A DNA stretch of 64,000 nt from Maniola hyperantus (GCF_902806685.2 NC_048541.1:2477465-2541464), one strand, 5' to 3'. Counted from the first letter of the stretch, positions 31,546 through 43,794 are shown. Program-made: numbers and translations. Notes: generated from the letters alone by a model not told the origin.

Positions 31546-32704
31546 ACCTTTCAGCGAACCATAATAGTAATTTGCAATGAATGTTCGACACTATTTTCCG
31601 TTTATTTTGGTGATTTTATGTTACGTGTCGCCTTCTATCAACACTCTTCTCATTTTGGCAGTAACATCTTCTCCACTTTAAGTATATTTTTCATAGTTAA
31701 CTTTCTTGTATTTCTTTTTTCTGTGTTTTTATAAATTGTATCTTATCAGTTAGTTAGTGCATATATTTATTTAAGAATTGTTGTGTACACATATTAAGGG
31801 TTACCGCTTAGATCTTAATCTATTGTTTTTTATTTTTATTTGGACCATTTATAGCTGAAACCTGTTTTGTGTGCCTTTATAATAAAATAAAATAAAGTAA
31901 CATTTATTTAGAGACTGTTTTAAAATTAATACGGCTAGTGATTAGTGTCATCGTCTTCTTTGTTTACCTTCACCAATTTGTATGAAAACTATATTTGTCT
32001 TGTTGTCGTCTGTAACAAAAAGTACCTATCTAGGTAGTATGTTGTTATGCTGTACGAATACGTTCTATGTCGGTAACTTTGTAGGTATAGTTAGTACTTA
32101 GTTGGTCGAGTGCACCGGTGCTGTGGCGTCGACCCCCGCATTGTTTACCGTCCGGTCCCCCGCAGTCCGCGTGGAGCGCCTACTGCCAGCCGCGTTGTCG
32201 GCCCGTTTTATCTCGACAATGCCTTCTGTTGTGTCAGAAGTGCTTGTACTATTAGTTACTCTGTAAACCAGAACTCGGTAGTTCTGAACGAGGCACGACT
32301 GCTTGAGCTCACTATCTCTGTCGTATCTCGAATGGGTGCCTACACTTCTCTTTTAATTGAACAAAGGCGTTTGCCTTTCCTCTAATTGTTGCACTGCTGA
32401 AAGAACGGCACTTTCTAAGATGCAATGCACGCCTACGGAATGGAGTGAAGCCGAGGCGCGCATCGTCTTTTTTTTAGTAACAACTCAAACTCAGTTTCAA
32501 AGATACTGTGCCTCATCTCCGCTGCAATCCGCAGGTGTGTGAATCGCGTAAGCGGTAAATCATTTCGGGTCATTGACGCAGTGGGCCACCACGTTAGTGC
32601 AACATCGCCAATTTGACGTGATGTTTGGCCAGTTTCACGCATCTGAAAATAACTCGTTATTTTAAAACTTTGAAACTAAACAATAGCAGATGGGCACCTT
32701 CAAG
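31546..32704. other. No recognisable gene; GC-richer patch at 32110-32560
   Basis: 32110-32560 is GC-richer ('tccggtccccc', 'gtggagcgcctactgccagc') and has several overlapping short frames on both strands, but none is recognisable and none has clear splice borders. Upstream is AT-rich with (AAAT)n at 31880-31900. Confidence 0.35.
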
Positions 32705-32790
32705 TCAAGAGTGAATAGGCGCTCCATCTTAGGCTGCATCATCACTTGCCAGCAGGTCAGATTGTGCAGCCAAGCGCTATTCTATAAATA
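32705..32790 (+). mobile_element. SINE fragment, family M
   Basis: 'caagagtgaataggcgctcc', 'atcttaggctgcatcatcac', 'gcagccaagcgctattctat' match 59668-59780, and in part 54545-54605. Confidence 0.75.
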
Positions 32791-33099
32791 AAAAAATAGC
32801 TTTCAGATTTAGCCTAGTAGGTAGATTCGTAGCACAAAATGAGTGCTAGCAGTCAAGGTACTGGGGGACTAGAATCTAAATTATAAATTGTTATCGCAAT
32901 TGTCGTAATTGGCTATATTTATGGTTTTCATCCTGCAACTGTATATTTTAGCCAGTAGTGAGAGTGTCAAAGAGTCAGCCAATAAGAAACGATAGCGATT
33001 CACATTATAGATGGTAAACTGGCTGGCAGATACGTTAAATCCTAACTTTGTTGCTATAAATAAATTAGATACCTAATTGCAATTCGCTGATAGCCTGAC

Positions 33100-33175
33100 C
33101 CTCTCCAACTATTTAGTTAACCTATCGTCCTTTCGGGAGGTCCGGGGTTCGATCCCGGGCAACTTAAACTTTTGG
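33100..33175 (+). mobile_element. tRNA-like SINE head fragment
   Basis: 'ggtccggggttcgatcccgg' is a strong Pol III box B. Upstream 'tttagttaacctatcg' is a weak box A. No cloverleaf can be closed, so a SINE fragment is more likely than a tRNA gene. Confidence 0.5.
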
Positions 33176-33200
33176 CAGATATTTGCTTTTATTAAAACAA

Positions 33201-33370
33201 CTAGCTGATCCCCGCGGCTTCGCCCGCGTAGATTTAGGTTTTTAAAGATCCCGTATAGCCTATGTCACTCAGGAATAATGTAGCTTTCTACTGGTGAAAG
33301 AATTTTTAAAATCGGTTCAGTAGTTCTAAAGATTACTCCCTACAAACAAACTTAACGACATTACCTCTTT
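33201..33370 (-). mobile_element. Short Helitron
   Basis: CTAG at 33201-33204 after A at 33200, then 'ctgatccccgcggcttcgcc'. The body has 'aatgtagctttctactggtg' and 'aaaatcggttcagtagttct'. The other end is near 'cctctttatataata' and is degraded. Confidence 0.75.
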
Positions 33371-33799
33371 ATATAATACAACGGGCCGTGCAGCAGAAAT
33401 CGTAATATTTTAATTTCGCCATAACTTCAAAACCAAACGTCCAATTTTAATCATTCAAAGACCAAATATTATCTCCATAAACTGTTCTTAGTGAAGAAAT
33501 CATTTATTTTGATAAGGATTAATAGCATGAGTAAAATAAACGCGTTTAAATGTAGTCCAAAAAAAATTAAAGATTTTTAAATAAAAAAATGGTTGCTGTG
33601 CCTCACTCGACATAGATGGGTATAGTGTGTCGCGGACTTTTTTGTAGATATTTATAAGATCTACAATTAATTAGAACATTTTATGGTTCTATCTTTTATA
33701 GTTTAGGCAGCGTACGCAAAATAAGTAACTTTTCTGGTTGATTTTTTACACCTTGTGTCCGAAAAACCCAAATATCTTACGGAACCCTATTTTTTTCCA

Positions 33800-33972
33800 A
33801 AATAAAATATAGCCTATGTTACTCGTGGATAATGTAGCTTTCGAATGGTGAAAGAATTTTTAAAATCGGTCCAGTAGTTTTTGAGCCTATTCAGTACAAA
33901 CAAACAAACAAACAAACAAACAAACAAACAAACAAACAAACAAAGTTTTCCTCTTTATAATATTAGTGTAGA
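33800..33972 (-). mobile_element. Short Helitron with (AAAC)n block, 3'-truncated
   Basis: Same body as 33201 ('aatgtagctttcgaatggtg', 'aaaatcggtccagtagtttt'). GA at 33971-33972 before T marks the 5' end on the minus strand. The usual short CAAA block is expanded to a perfect tetranucleotide run at 33897-33942. Confidence 0.75.
33897..33942. repeat. (AAAC)n microsatellite
   Basis: About eleven perfect units inside a Helitron 5' region. Likely variable between individuals. Confidence 0.95.
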
Positions 33973-33989
33973 TGTAGATTAGTGTAGAT

Positions 33990-34155
33990 TAAATATCACT
34001 TGCTTTAATACTGAAGAACTACATCGTGAGGATTCCTGAGAGGTCTCCATAACGTTCTCAAAGGTGTGGAGTTGTGAACTATGGCCTAAACCTTTCTAAG
34101 AGAGCTTCGTGCTCATCAGTGGGCCGGCGATGCGTTGAGATGATAATGATGATTT
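33990..34155 (+). mobile_element. SINE family A, body only
   Basis: 'aaatatcacttgctttaata', 'gaactacatcgtgaggattc', 'ctcaaaggtgtggagt', 'agtgggccggcgatgcgttg' and a (GAT)n-like tail. Confidence 0.85.
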
Positions 34156-34756
34156 ACGATGATGAGTGTTAAAGGTGTCAAGCCAATAAGAAGTGATAAG
34201 TCTGAATGAAGTAAAGATTTTGTATTTGAATACAGCGCCCGATACTTAACCTCAAATGCATTTGTGACGTCTTCAAAGAAAAACCCGGCTTGGTAATGAG
34301 ACATAAAACAATATCTTGAAGAAAATTTCCTAGAAGCCTCAGGTACCTGTAATTTGCCAAAGCTAATGCCAGCAACAAAGGATCGTGATTGGGTAATGGG
34401 TGTAGTAAACAGGTATATGAGTTTCGCGTTGCAATCTTTATAACCTTGGCAATATGCATCGCCAGTCACATTGCATTGTTCCTCTGTCTGAATCTAGCTT
34501 AAACCTTGACACGTATTCGTTAAGTATAGTAATTTTGGGATTTATGGCCATGCTAATGTACAGTAGATATTAGGTACGGTTTGAGGATAGTTATAATATT
34601 ATATGGTATAATATTATATGTACATAATAAATAATGATGTAATATTTATAATACAAGAAATAAAGTTCTGATAGACTATTTAAGACTTGTAAATATGTAT
34701 ATGACATTAACAGTCGCTTCAGTACTGAGTGAACATACAGATCACAAATTTCGGTT

Positions 34757-34880
34757 TAGGTGGTTGGTTAGAGCGTCGGGCGCGATCCCAGGAGACGCGG
34801 GTTCGATTCCTGCCGGTCCGCAATTTTTGATATGTAAGGTACATATTTAAAATTATTTAGACTTGTAAATGTTACTAAAA
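34757..34880 (+). mobile_element. tRNA-derived SINE with poly(A)
   Basis: 'ggtggttggttagagcgtcg' (box A region) and 'gcgggttcgattcctgccgg' (box B) are followed by about 50 bases of body and a poly(A) at 34875-34888. The reversed end of family K is attached after the poly(A) (34889-34937). Confidence 0.65.
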
Positions 34881-34888
34881 AAAAAAAA

Positions 34889-34937
34889 GATTCCGACGAA
34901 TTGAGAACCTCCTCCTTTTTTTGAAGTCGGTTAAAAA
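34889..34937 (-). mobile_element. Family K, reversed terminal fragment
   Basis: 'gattccgacgaattgagaac', 'ctcctcctttttttgaagtc' and 'ggttaaaaa' are the reverse of 6053-6105. Confidence 0.8.
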
Positions 34938-35781
34938 TAGCTTTCTTCATTGTTCGTGAATGGAGCGTGTATCAGGGTCTTGAATTTTTAGTGACTCCTA
35001 TGGTACTGACGGAATATTCTAAAAGTATAAATCCATCATATTGATAAATATATTCTGTTCTATTCCTCGTCAGCTATTTTCCATAACGATATATTGTAGT
35101 GAGTTGAAAATTTTCTTAGAAAATAATATATCGGCGCGTTCGCCAGATGTCGTTTCTGGGTAACCCATAATTTTACGGGCGTGCAATTTTATTATTCGCC
35201 TACATTGATTTACAGCGCCCCTTCCAGTCCTTTAACGGGACGTCCTTTTGTTTCGAACGGACAAGTTTTTCTATAGGGCTTTGTCTTAGCATTTCTTTGA
35301 AATTTTGTGTTGGCTCTCAAAATAAATATTTAGCATTTATATAAACGCCCGTAGCTACCCCGTCTTTTGTCTGCTGTTTAGAATCTACTATTGTATGTAT
35401 GAGAATAATAATAGAGGGTGTACTAAGCTGGGATAAACATCAAAGAAAATAGTGGCCGGTTAACGACGCATCTTTTATGGCTGTTGAGAATAGTAATCAA
35501 TTTTACAATGCTAGGGCATTGGTTTTTCGAGAAAGATACCTGCTTTGATCACATATCAGAGCTTATCAGAATTGCTTCAACTAGATGGATCCGGAACGGA
35601 AACGTAAAAAGAATGGTAAGATAAACCATCGAGTATCAAGACAATAATGCACAGGATAATATTGGCTAGCAGGTAATGCATATTCAGCCTGAAGGACAAT
35701 TATTATTATTAGAATCTATTGGTGGTTGGTAGAAGAGTTTAGGAGGAACCTAAATGCTCAGAGAAATCAATTTATAAGAGA
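34938..35781. other. No gene; possible conserved block at 35130-35290
   Basis: 35130-35290 is more GC-rich and complex ('cagatgtcgtttctgggtaa', 'ttttacgggcgtgcaatttt', 'gggacgtccttttg') than its surroundings and has no repeat partner here. It might be a regulatory element. The rest is featureless. Confidence 0.25.
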
Positions 35782-36019
35782 CTAGCTTATGCTCGCGACT
35801 TCGTCCGCGTGGACGACACAAATTTCAAACCGCTATTTTAACCCCTTAGGGGTTAAATTTCCAATGAGTCAAAAATTTGTTTTGAAAAGTTTCGAATCAA
35901 AAATCCTTTCTTAGCGGATGCCTACGTCATAACAGCTATCTGCATGCCCAGCTCGATCCGTCCAGTAGTCTCAGCTGTGCTTTGAAAAATCAGTCAGTCA
36001 GCTTTTCTTTATATATATA
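35782..36019 (-). mobile_element. Short Helitron, 'cgcgacttcgtccgcg' family
   Basis: CTAG at 35782-35785 after A at 35781, then 'cttatgctcgcgacttcgtc'. The body is longer than usual by an extra 'aatgagtcaaaaatttg' stretch (about 35860-35895), which looks like a small internal duplication of the 'aaaaat' region. The 5' end is near 36019. Confidence 0.8.
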
Positions 36020-36613
36020 AATTTTAAAAAGGAACTGAAAAGACACATTTTTAATCGTGTAGGCCAAAATCTACTTCAGATAGATAAATGATAAATCGAA
36101 CAGCAATTTCCCTCACTCATTAGGTAGCTATTTTACGATGTGGCCGACATAAAGTACACCAGTGAATGGATGCACAGTATCTAAGTGCAGTAGAATCAAC
36201 AGATACGCTCGGAATTGAATACAAACAGTTTGCGGTTGCAGTAACAATGTCCAGACTTGTTGCGATATTAATTGTACACTGCATTAGGTACCTTGTACCT
36301 ACCCAGTCTATCTAGGATGTCGGTCAATGTTGACAGTTGAGAGAAAGTTATGAACTGCTTTGTAGTACCTTGCTGCTTATTTTGTGTCGTTATTCAGTGT
36401 TTGGCACAGGTGATTTTTGAAGCTTTTTATTAGGTTGGTTGCTTTGTTCGTAATAAGTTGTCATTACGTCGAAATTTGTAACTAATTTTACGGCTACTTT
36501 TTCTGTTGAGTTGAAATTTGGCCGACACGTATAGTTTGGATGACAATTAGATGATTATGGTTCCATTGAACGTCTCTGACGATGGAGGTGGACAGTAGAA
36601 ATGGTTTACAGTT

Positions 36614-36645
36614 GAATTTGGACTCATTTGCTTTGTTTTCATGAA
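36614..36645 (+). repeat. Local repeat, copy 1 (31-bp exact core)
   Basis: 'gaatttggactcatttgctt' plus 'tgttttcatga' is identical to 38890-38920. Just upstream 'tctgacgatggaggtgg' resembles 'cctgacgatggcgatgg' at 38945. Part of an unrecognised diverged dispersed sequence. Confidence 0.75.
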
Positions 36646-38544
36646 TACTAGAGTAAGTAATAGAATAAATTATGGGTTTGATTTCCGTAGAGTATTTAAG
36701 CAAATGAAAACATATGAATATCAAAAGTGTGACTAGAAGAAGCTGACCTAAACTTTGTTTCTTTCACGTAGAATTCACAACTTGAACAGAATGATTGACC
36801 GACTTAATAACCCAAGCACATTTTTTTCTATGTAACAAGTTTTATCATCTCGGTTTCAATCAGTTAATAGAATCTAATGCTCTATTAAACCACGCAATTT
36901 CACGTGGGAACTCGAATCGATATTGTAGCTATTATATCACACGATAACATAATATACGATAAGGCGTTCGCCATCACTCGCCAATCGAGTCGGAACGGGC
37001 TCGGGTTGCGACATCTCCGCAACCATTCCCGCGTTACAGTCGTGATCGGATTCAGGTTTCTAGTTCTGAGAATGTCACACCGATTATAAGACCGGATCAG
37101 ACCCAGTACGAAGCAGCATGGCAGAGATTTGTTAGACGATGACGATAACTGAAGATACTTGGAAGAATCTCACTCTGCGAAGCTGAACGGCAGCAGAGCA
37201 GATTGGCTTCTCACTGTGAAACCTTCACACGTTCTTCGTTAATATGAATAACTTTTTGGAGCTTCTTTGGATAATGCACTTTATGTTTGCCCAAGGTTTT
37301 GATGTTTCTTTCGTGGATAGTTTACATATCAAATTAAATCCAAAACTGAAGATATATCAATAGTGAGGACGTGAGAAACGTATTACTCTAATTCTGGTTT
37401 AAAGAATTATTTGACACGATTTATACGATAATCAATGACCTAATAATTATCATTAGAGCCCATTAGCTCTAATCGTTCTAAGATCTGGGGATCTTAATTT
37501 ACCTAGTATAAATGCTATCATAAGATCGGTGGAGAGAAGTCTAAAATGACATATTATTATTATTACAACAGGAACAAGTAAGGATTAAAAGCGGAAATGT
37601 TGGGAATCTCAATTATACCGAAGGGCTGTTGCAAAATGAGTAGGTATGTAATTTCAACTTTTCATTATAAAACTCAACCGTAAACTCGTGATCTAAACAT
37701 CTGCGGCAAAAACACGACGGGAAAAGTTCTGTCGAAGTATCTTAACCTTTGGGAATGATCTGGACCAAAACTCCATATAACAACACAAAACAAGTCGAGA
37801 AAGTAGGTAGTGTAACATTATTTCATCGCCACGTAACTTGAAAACAAATAAAGGAACAATGCTATTACATCAAATTTCAAGTTTCAAACATTGCTCCCCG
37901 GTTAAAGGTCTCGGAACTTGAGGAATCTTGTGTCGCGTAAAGTTTTCAGCGAAACATCAATTTCATAACATTTCCTTAATCAAAGTTCCGACAAGTGGGC
38001 TCGTTTGTAACTTTTTTTTCTTGAAACAACTTGGTGTAAATTATGTAACTCAAATTGAACCTTTGAAACCTTTGAAAGTTGGAAAACGAATCTCCAATAA
38101 AAGTACTAAGTAATTATCCACTTCTGTTTAAATGCAATCGAAAACAAATTGCATCAAGGGATCAAGTATTTTGATAACTCTTGAAATTATCTTTTTAGAG
38201 TAACTGCTACGTGTTTGCCGGTTTTTTTTCATTCAGTAAAATCTGCTTTCCATATCGGTGATAGAGTCTTGACATGTTGTAAAGGACACATTACCTTACA
38301 ATAAGTAACTTTGTTAACAAAGTGTTAGTCTATGCAGTTCTCCATCTTCTGCTTCAAACGTAGCAGCTCTTTGTCGGCTTGTCAGATCTTGCCTCTTTAT
38401 TCTAAGCATTGGATATCTTACTAGATGTAAGTCTCTTTGTTATTTTAGAACGGATGGTAGCCCTAACCAAAGTGCATAGAGCGAAAGCGTATTTCGGTCC
38501 ACGGCCGGCGCGCCGTAGGTCGGCGAATGCAAGGCCTGCTGTCG
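36646..38544. other. No recognisable gene in 1.9 kb
   Basis: No known repeat family and no convincing frame; short frames at 36904-37089 and 37928-38113 match nothing. Confidence 0.4.
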
Positions 38545-38705
38545 CAACACTGCAGTTGCATTCAACCTACCTATTTCTATTCCATTAGAATGTTTGCGAA
38601 CCCGCTCACAAGGTCTTGCCTGCTTTTGTATATCCCCTGAATTTATTATGTACTTCCAAGCCTTTCCTTTGTTATATTTTAAGAGAAACATTTAGGTTGG
38701 CTGTT
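38545..38705 (+). repeat. Diverged local duplication, copy 1
   Basis: 'ctatttctattccattagaa', 'gtttgcgaacccgctcacaa', 'ggtcttgcctgcttttgtat' and 'gaaacatttaggtt' align with 39150-39320. A GC-rich patch ('cacggccggcgcgccgtagg') lies just upstream. Confidence 0.75.
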
Positions 38706-38889
38706 TTTCAACTAGGATGTGCTAGCATGTGTATCGAAGGATGTATGTGGAACGATCGCTTTATTAAGTGACCGTGTTCGTATGTTGTCATTCCGTCGTA
38801 AAAGGTCAATGAATTTTCTGCTACATACATACTGGGTACCAATAATTGTCCGATTAAGAATTTATTGGAACTTTCTGATGGCATATAGC

Positions 38890-38920
38890 GAATTTGGACT
38901 CATTTGCTTTGTTTTCATGA
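38890..38920 (+). repeat. Local repeat, copy 2 (31-bp exact core)
   Basis: Identical to 36614-36644. Confidence 0.75.
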
Positions 38921-39149
38921 GTCTTTAAAAAAATACAATAAGAGCCTGACGATGGCGATGGAACACTGGCACTGGAACTCCCTAGTCACATAGTATGATA
39001 GGATAGTCGTATTTGTAGTGATACATATATTTTGTATTCATTAGTAAGTTTCAATCACTCAATTCACTGAAAAACGCTTTATTTACTTTTAAAACGTTTA
39101 TTTTACTTTTTTAGTTATTATTGAGTATCCTTTCTTCCGGAACACTGCG

Positions 39150-39320
39150 CTATTGCACTCTAGCTATTTCTATTATTCTAATAGAACGTTCGCGAACTAG
39201 CTTTCAAGGTCTCGCCTGCGTTTGTGTATTGCACCTATTACCTACCTACTCTATCCCCTAAATTATAGCTGCCAAGCCGTACCTTTGTTAAATTTATTTG
39301 GAAACATTTAGGTTAAATGC
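39150..39320 (+). repeat. Diverged local duplication, copy 2
   Basis: 'ctatttctattattctaata', 'gaacgttcgcgaactagctt', 'tcaaggtctcgcctgcgttt' and 'gaaacatttaggtt' align with 38545-38705, with an extra (CTA)-type insertion in the middle. Confidence 0.75.
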
Positions 39321-40159
39321 CCGTTTAAATTATTTAAATTATCACCTTTGTAAAATTGGTCCCGACTTACAGGAAAAGATTGAATTATTATTTATTTAAC
39401 TAAGTATAACAAATTTGAATGGCTTAATATTCTGAAATATAAAACTATAGGGAGATAATTTTAGCAGAGCAAGGACAATAAAATAGGAAAAAAACAATAT
39501 AAGTACCTACATTGATTTTCCAAATTAAAATAGAAATAAATATGTACAAAATATAGCGACCTACTTATAATAAAAGAGCCAGTAATGAAGATGATTCTCG
39601 GGTCTAACAAAAAGACGCCAATCCTCTCTGTTTACTTAATTAAAAACTTGTATTAGTAGGTACAGTTTAATAGAAGTTCTGAGATCTTTCATAGAATTTT
39701 AGAACAGCCACACATTTCTCTTGAGCTTTTGATTTTTTTTTAATTTCTATAAATTATACTTGTTTTACCCACATTTCTAACAATGAAAGCACTTTATCTT
39801 TTATCATATCAAAGTTCCAACTAGATTTCCAATAGAACACGTATCGACCTTTGTGAGTTAAGTGTCATAAAAGGCCCTAGATGACATTCTATAGGCTCTC
39901 ATAAAAGAGATTGAATGTGGTTTGAATGCTGAGTCAATAGGCCATTACTTAGAATCAAGAATATCTTTACATTGACACTGTAGGCAGCGCCATTGAGGGA
40001 AAAACACAGGTGAATGCCATTGTCACTGATACATACATCTCTAATAGATTGCCATTCGCCCATAAGAGGCTTTTATAGGTACTAAATTGGTACTAATGCG
40101 GAATACTAATATTTATTGTAAACTAGACGCATAGCAAGGTGTCTATTCGAATGTAATGA
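39321..40159. other. No recognisable feature
   Basis: AT-rich; no frame or repeat match. Confidence 0.4.
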
Positions 40160-40445
40160 ACAAAGGTGCTGATTCTGTTGTACACAATAACTGAACTAAA
40201 TTGACAGGTTTAAATCTAGTGCTATCATTCGCAGGGAGCACCGTAAAAGGAATAACAAAGAGAGGAAAAGAGAAGAAAAGGAGAAGAGAGAGAACAATGA
40301 GAGGGGCAGCACGAATGCAATTCGTTTCCGTACTGACCTCGAAGACATGTGGAAGTTGGGCACGCTTCGCCATTACACAGAACATAAGAGATTTTTTCCT
40401 CGTCACAAAAATAAATAAAGAGGTATTGTGTACAACAAAATTAGC
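40160..40445. mobile_element. MITE, 'ttgtacacaat' end family H
   Basis: 'ctgattctgttgtacacaat' at the left and 'ttgtgtacaacaaaa' at the right are inverted. 'gaactaaattgacaggttta' plus 'aatctagtgctatc' follows the pattern of 61262-61409. The middle is purine-rich (40255-40305), which gives long but meaningless open frames on both strands. Confidence 0.7.
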
Positions 40446-41088
40446 GCTAATATCTCTCTAGCAGTATTTCCATCCTCGCAAGCAGTTATCTCAGATTTAC
40501 GATTCCCAGTTGGGGGGTCACTCTAGAAAATACCCTTTCAAAAAATACTCATTGCTGCGGTCCAGAAATGTCTTTAATAAAATCAAAAATGCGACAATGC
40601 TACCAGAACTAGATGCATTCCATGCATGTTATTATATGGGTCTGTAGTAAAATATTATAATGCTCCCAGAAGTCTCAGATGCTTTCCATGCATCTTAAAT
40701 TTCTTGTGGTGACGTCACAACTCACAGTCGACTGGTAATAAAAACAAATAAAGACCCGAACACTAACGTAGGTAGGCTAGGTTAGGTTAGGCACGGCATC
40801 GACCTGGTTGCCCTTTGCTAGTTTCGGGGCTGCCCGCCGGCTGTCTGACTTTTTATGTAAGAAAATACGCGCACGGCAGACACGAATCACTAGGTATAAG
40901 CCACAAAAAGTTTGACCTTGTCTGCCTATTTAAGTATGTGCCCGGTCTAAGGTCAAAGTTGCTATCAAGTGCAAACACCTATTGATTGAATTACGCTTCT
41001 ATACATACTTCGATCACAGCGTGTTTGATAAATCATATAACATGATAAATTAAGTACATATTATGTAGTACCAAATAGATAGTTAGTG
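40446..41088. other. No gene; possible receptor-type motifs
   Basis: Unique-looking. Contains TTTGACCTTG near 40911 and AAGGTCAAAG near 40950, inverted with respect to each other, and a short 'aggttaggttagg' run at 40779-40791. Confidence 0.3.
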
Positions 41089-41273
41089 CCTCAATAGCTC
41101 AACCGGTAAAGGAGTGGACTGAAAACCAAAAGGTCGACGGTTCAAACCCCGCCCGTTGCACTATTGTCGTACCTACTCCTAGCACAAGCCTGACGCTTAG
41201 TTGGAGAGGAAAGGGGAATATTAGTCATTTAACATGGCTAATATTCTTAAAAAAAAAAAAAAAAAAAAAAGTG
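41089..41273 (+). mobile_element. SINE with tRNA-Phe(GAA)-derived head, family C
   Basis: Same structure as 6729-6905: 'gcctcaatagctcaaccggt', anticodon-loop 'ctgaaaa', 'acggttcaaaccccgcccgt', an identical body over more than 90 bases, and a long poly(A) (41250-41270). The longer poly(A) suggests a younger insertion than 6729. Confidence 0.9.
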
Positions 41274-42591
41274 CCATAGATTCTTTCGTTGTCTCTACTA
41301 CTTGACAAAGGTTCAACCGATCCTCAGAGTTCACGAAAGTTTATTACGAGTTCATTTCCACGATCAGCCATTTGCAGGGTTGTTACATTGGAGTTTTATC
41401 ACGCTACGAGGCTCATTGTTTTTTTGGTACATCTACACATCGATCCTGACCGTAGCTCACACTGGTGAGCATAGCGATGTTACGTACATTATCTACCCAA
41501 AACCCTGGTAGATGCTTGATAATTAAGTATATTTACCTTATATTTGCATGATGTTTAGTTTATTGGTCTTAAATATCTATACTTAGTTACACAAGTGCTT
41601 GCTAACCTTTCCCATTGGTCTCCATGTAAAATATATCATCATTAACTCGCTCTCCGTACATGAAATTGCTATATAAATCGTCCGGTTGTTATTTATGGTG
41701 TATTTTACGAACACCCGCCGTATCAACAGGAGGTGATTTAATTAAGCCCGAAAGACTGTTTCTGGCTGATGTAGAAGAATGCTGTTATGTCCCTGTTGTT
41801 TGTCCCGTGAAGTACCTGTACAGGTACTGTTCAAGCTTGTCTAGTTATACCAATTTATCCGCCAAGTTATCCAGTCAATTCAAATAAGTGAATTATGGCC
41901 GAAATCAGTAATCAATCCATCTGTAATTATGTCGTTAAGTTCGGTGTTGTTTGTCAGAGATGGTATAGTCTTTATCTGATGAATAACAACGTTGCTAAGT
42001 AGCATAACGACAAATTACCTACAGACAGATTAATTCAGTTTAATTTTGTCCATTACGGATCAGGTCTACTGATGATGCTGATGATCATAAATAGAAGCTT
42101 ATCTGTAGTATGTATGTTTGCACAATATCTGCACCCCTAATCTAGCCTTACCTCTAATCCCAGTCATTTAGTTTCTGCATTATCACTTTAAAACAAAAGT
42201 TCTCAAAAATATAAGTCATAGCAGAAAATGTAAATATGCCCAAATATGGTACCCACTGCCCATCCCACTTCTGATTTTAAAAAGAAAAAAGTAATATTGA
42301 AATTGCAAGTCTTGTGTTCGATTTAAAACTCCTGATGTAATGTTTGTTAATCGAAAACATTAAACAAATTAATTAACATAGATAGTAGGTACATTAAGTT
42401 ATGCAGGTGTCTTTTTATTAATACCTAACGTTAATTTAATTAATTATGTTAATTCGATATGCATATCGATGTTAATATTCACTTAACTATATTAATAACT
42501 GCGCTAACGGTGAAATTAACACCACTGTCATATTTAACTACTTGACTGCGACCTTTCGTTGCAAGATATTTGGAAAATGATATGCACACCT
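41274..42591. other. No recognisable gene
   Basis: AT-rich, no repeat match. Frames at 41302-41511 and 41660-41887 are unrecognised. Confidence 0.4.
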
Positions 42592-42832
42592 ACCTACCTA
42601 CCTACCTACCGGGTAGACATCTCAAACTTTTCGGAGTTATATGCGCTTTAAGCTTGCTTTACCGGCAAAGGAAAATATCGTGAGATAACCTGCACGCTCG
42701 AGAGTTATCCATAATGTTTTTTAAAGGTGTGTGAAGTATACCAATCAGCTTTACGTCTAACCCCTTCTTATTCGGAGAGGTTACCTGTGTTCAACAGTGA
42801 GCTGGCGATGGGTTGATACGATGATGATAAGC
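42592..42832 (+). mobile_element. SINE family A, preceded by (CCTA)n
   Basis: A (CCTA)4 run at 42592-42609 is followed by 'catctcaaacttttcggagt', 'aaggaaaatatcgtgagata', 'aaaggtgtgtgaagtatacc', 'gagctggcgatgggttgata' and a (GAT)n tail. Confidence 0.85.
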
Positions 42833-43794
42833 GTATGTGTTTCATAATTTCTTTAGTGTTGTATAGCAGTAAAGCTGCATAGTTGCAAAAAGTTAAAAAG
42901 AATAATATTTCCATGCGATTTTCACGTCCTCATCCATATTAACCTGAAATCCTATATTTTCCAATATTCTAGCCGTCAAAAGTAGGTAACTTTAGCGCTC
43001 TGTACTATTATATATTCTGTGGCTCTGTGTTAAGAACCTATCTTGAAAATTATATTATTCAATATTCAGGACTCAAAATAAATAGGTATGCAAGTCGCAC
43101 TAATTTTTATGAAACGGTTGATCTTAAAACATTTTCCGGTTGCGCCGGTTCCGGTTAGGCGCCCACCTGCTGTAGGCTGTAGCTCGTGTAAAGACAATTT
43201 CGGACATAATATGATTATGTATGTTGACATACTCGAGCTGTCCCACTTACCCTATCACTTTACAACACACATAAAACGTAAGCAGCTGTAAATTCCCATG
43301 AATATTCCTTAAAAACACTAACTTTATCGACATTTATATTTCCATTTAACTGCCGTTAATTTATTGATCAACGTCAAATTAATTGCTCCCTATTCGATCT
43401 ACACCTTATTGATTTATGATGTAAAGTGCTTATTGTGATACTTTTAAGTATTAACCAAGGCAGTTTTTTATAACCCTCGTTTTTTTGGTTCCATAATAAA
43501 ACAAGCAGTTTCTTCCAGTCCGTCTCGAGTCTGTTTGTGAGTAAGTATCACAGCCATTTAAAAATATTTTTTTATACGTTCTTATACTTGATGGATAGTA
43601 GAGACAAGAGATGACGTGAAATGAGGTCAAGGGTGTAGCAGCAAAACTGCTCGCGTCGGCGCAGCACTCTAAGCCCTCCCTGTGCCCCATTTGTAGGCGG
43701 GAAGGGCGTTGGCGTAAATCAACAGTTTTAGACATAAGTTTTTGTCTGATTTTTCTAGGCTATTGAGATGGGAGAATAAATTATTAAACGAAAG
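42833..43794. other. No recognisable gene
   Basis: AT-rich. Short minus-strand frames at 43451-43735 are unrecognised. Confidence 0.4.

Noticed and set aside
34116..34469. 117- and 93-codon minus-strand frames
   Set aside because: Overlapping frames of one strand partly over a SINE tail; no known family.
34757..34830. tRNA gene with strong box B
   Set aside because: No closed cloverleaf and a poly(A) follows after a short body, so a SINE is more likely.
40143..40461. Two opposite frames of 86-87 codons
   Set aside because: They lie in a purine-rich MITE core, which lacks stops on both strands.
40779..40791. Interstitial telomeric repeat 'aggttaggttagg'
   Set aside because: Only about two units; too short to mean anything.
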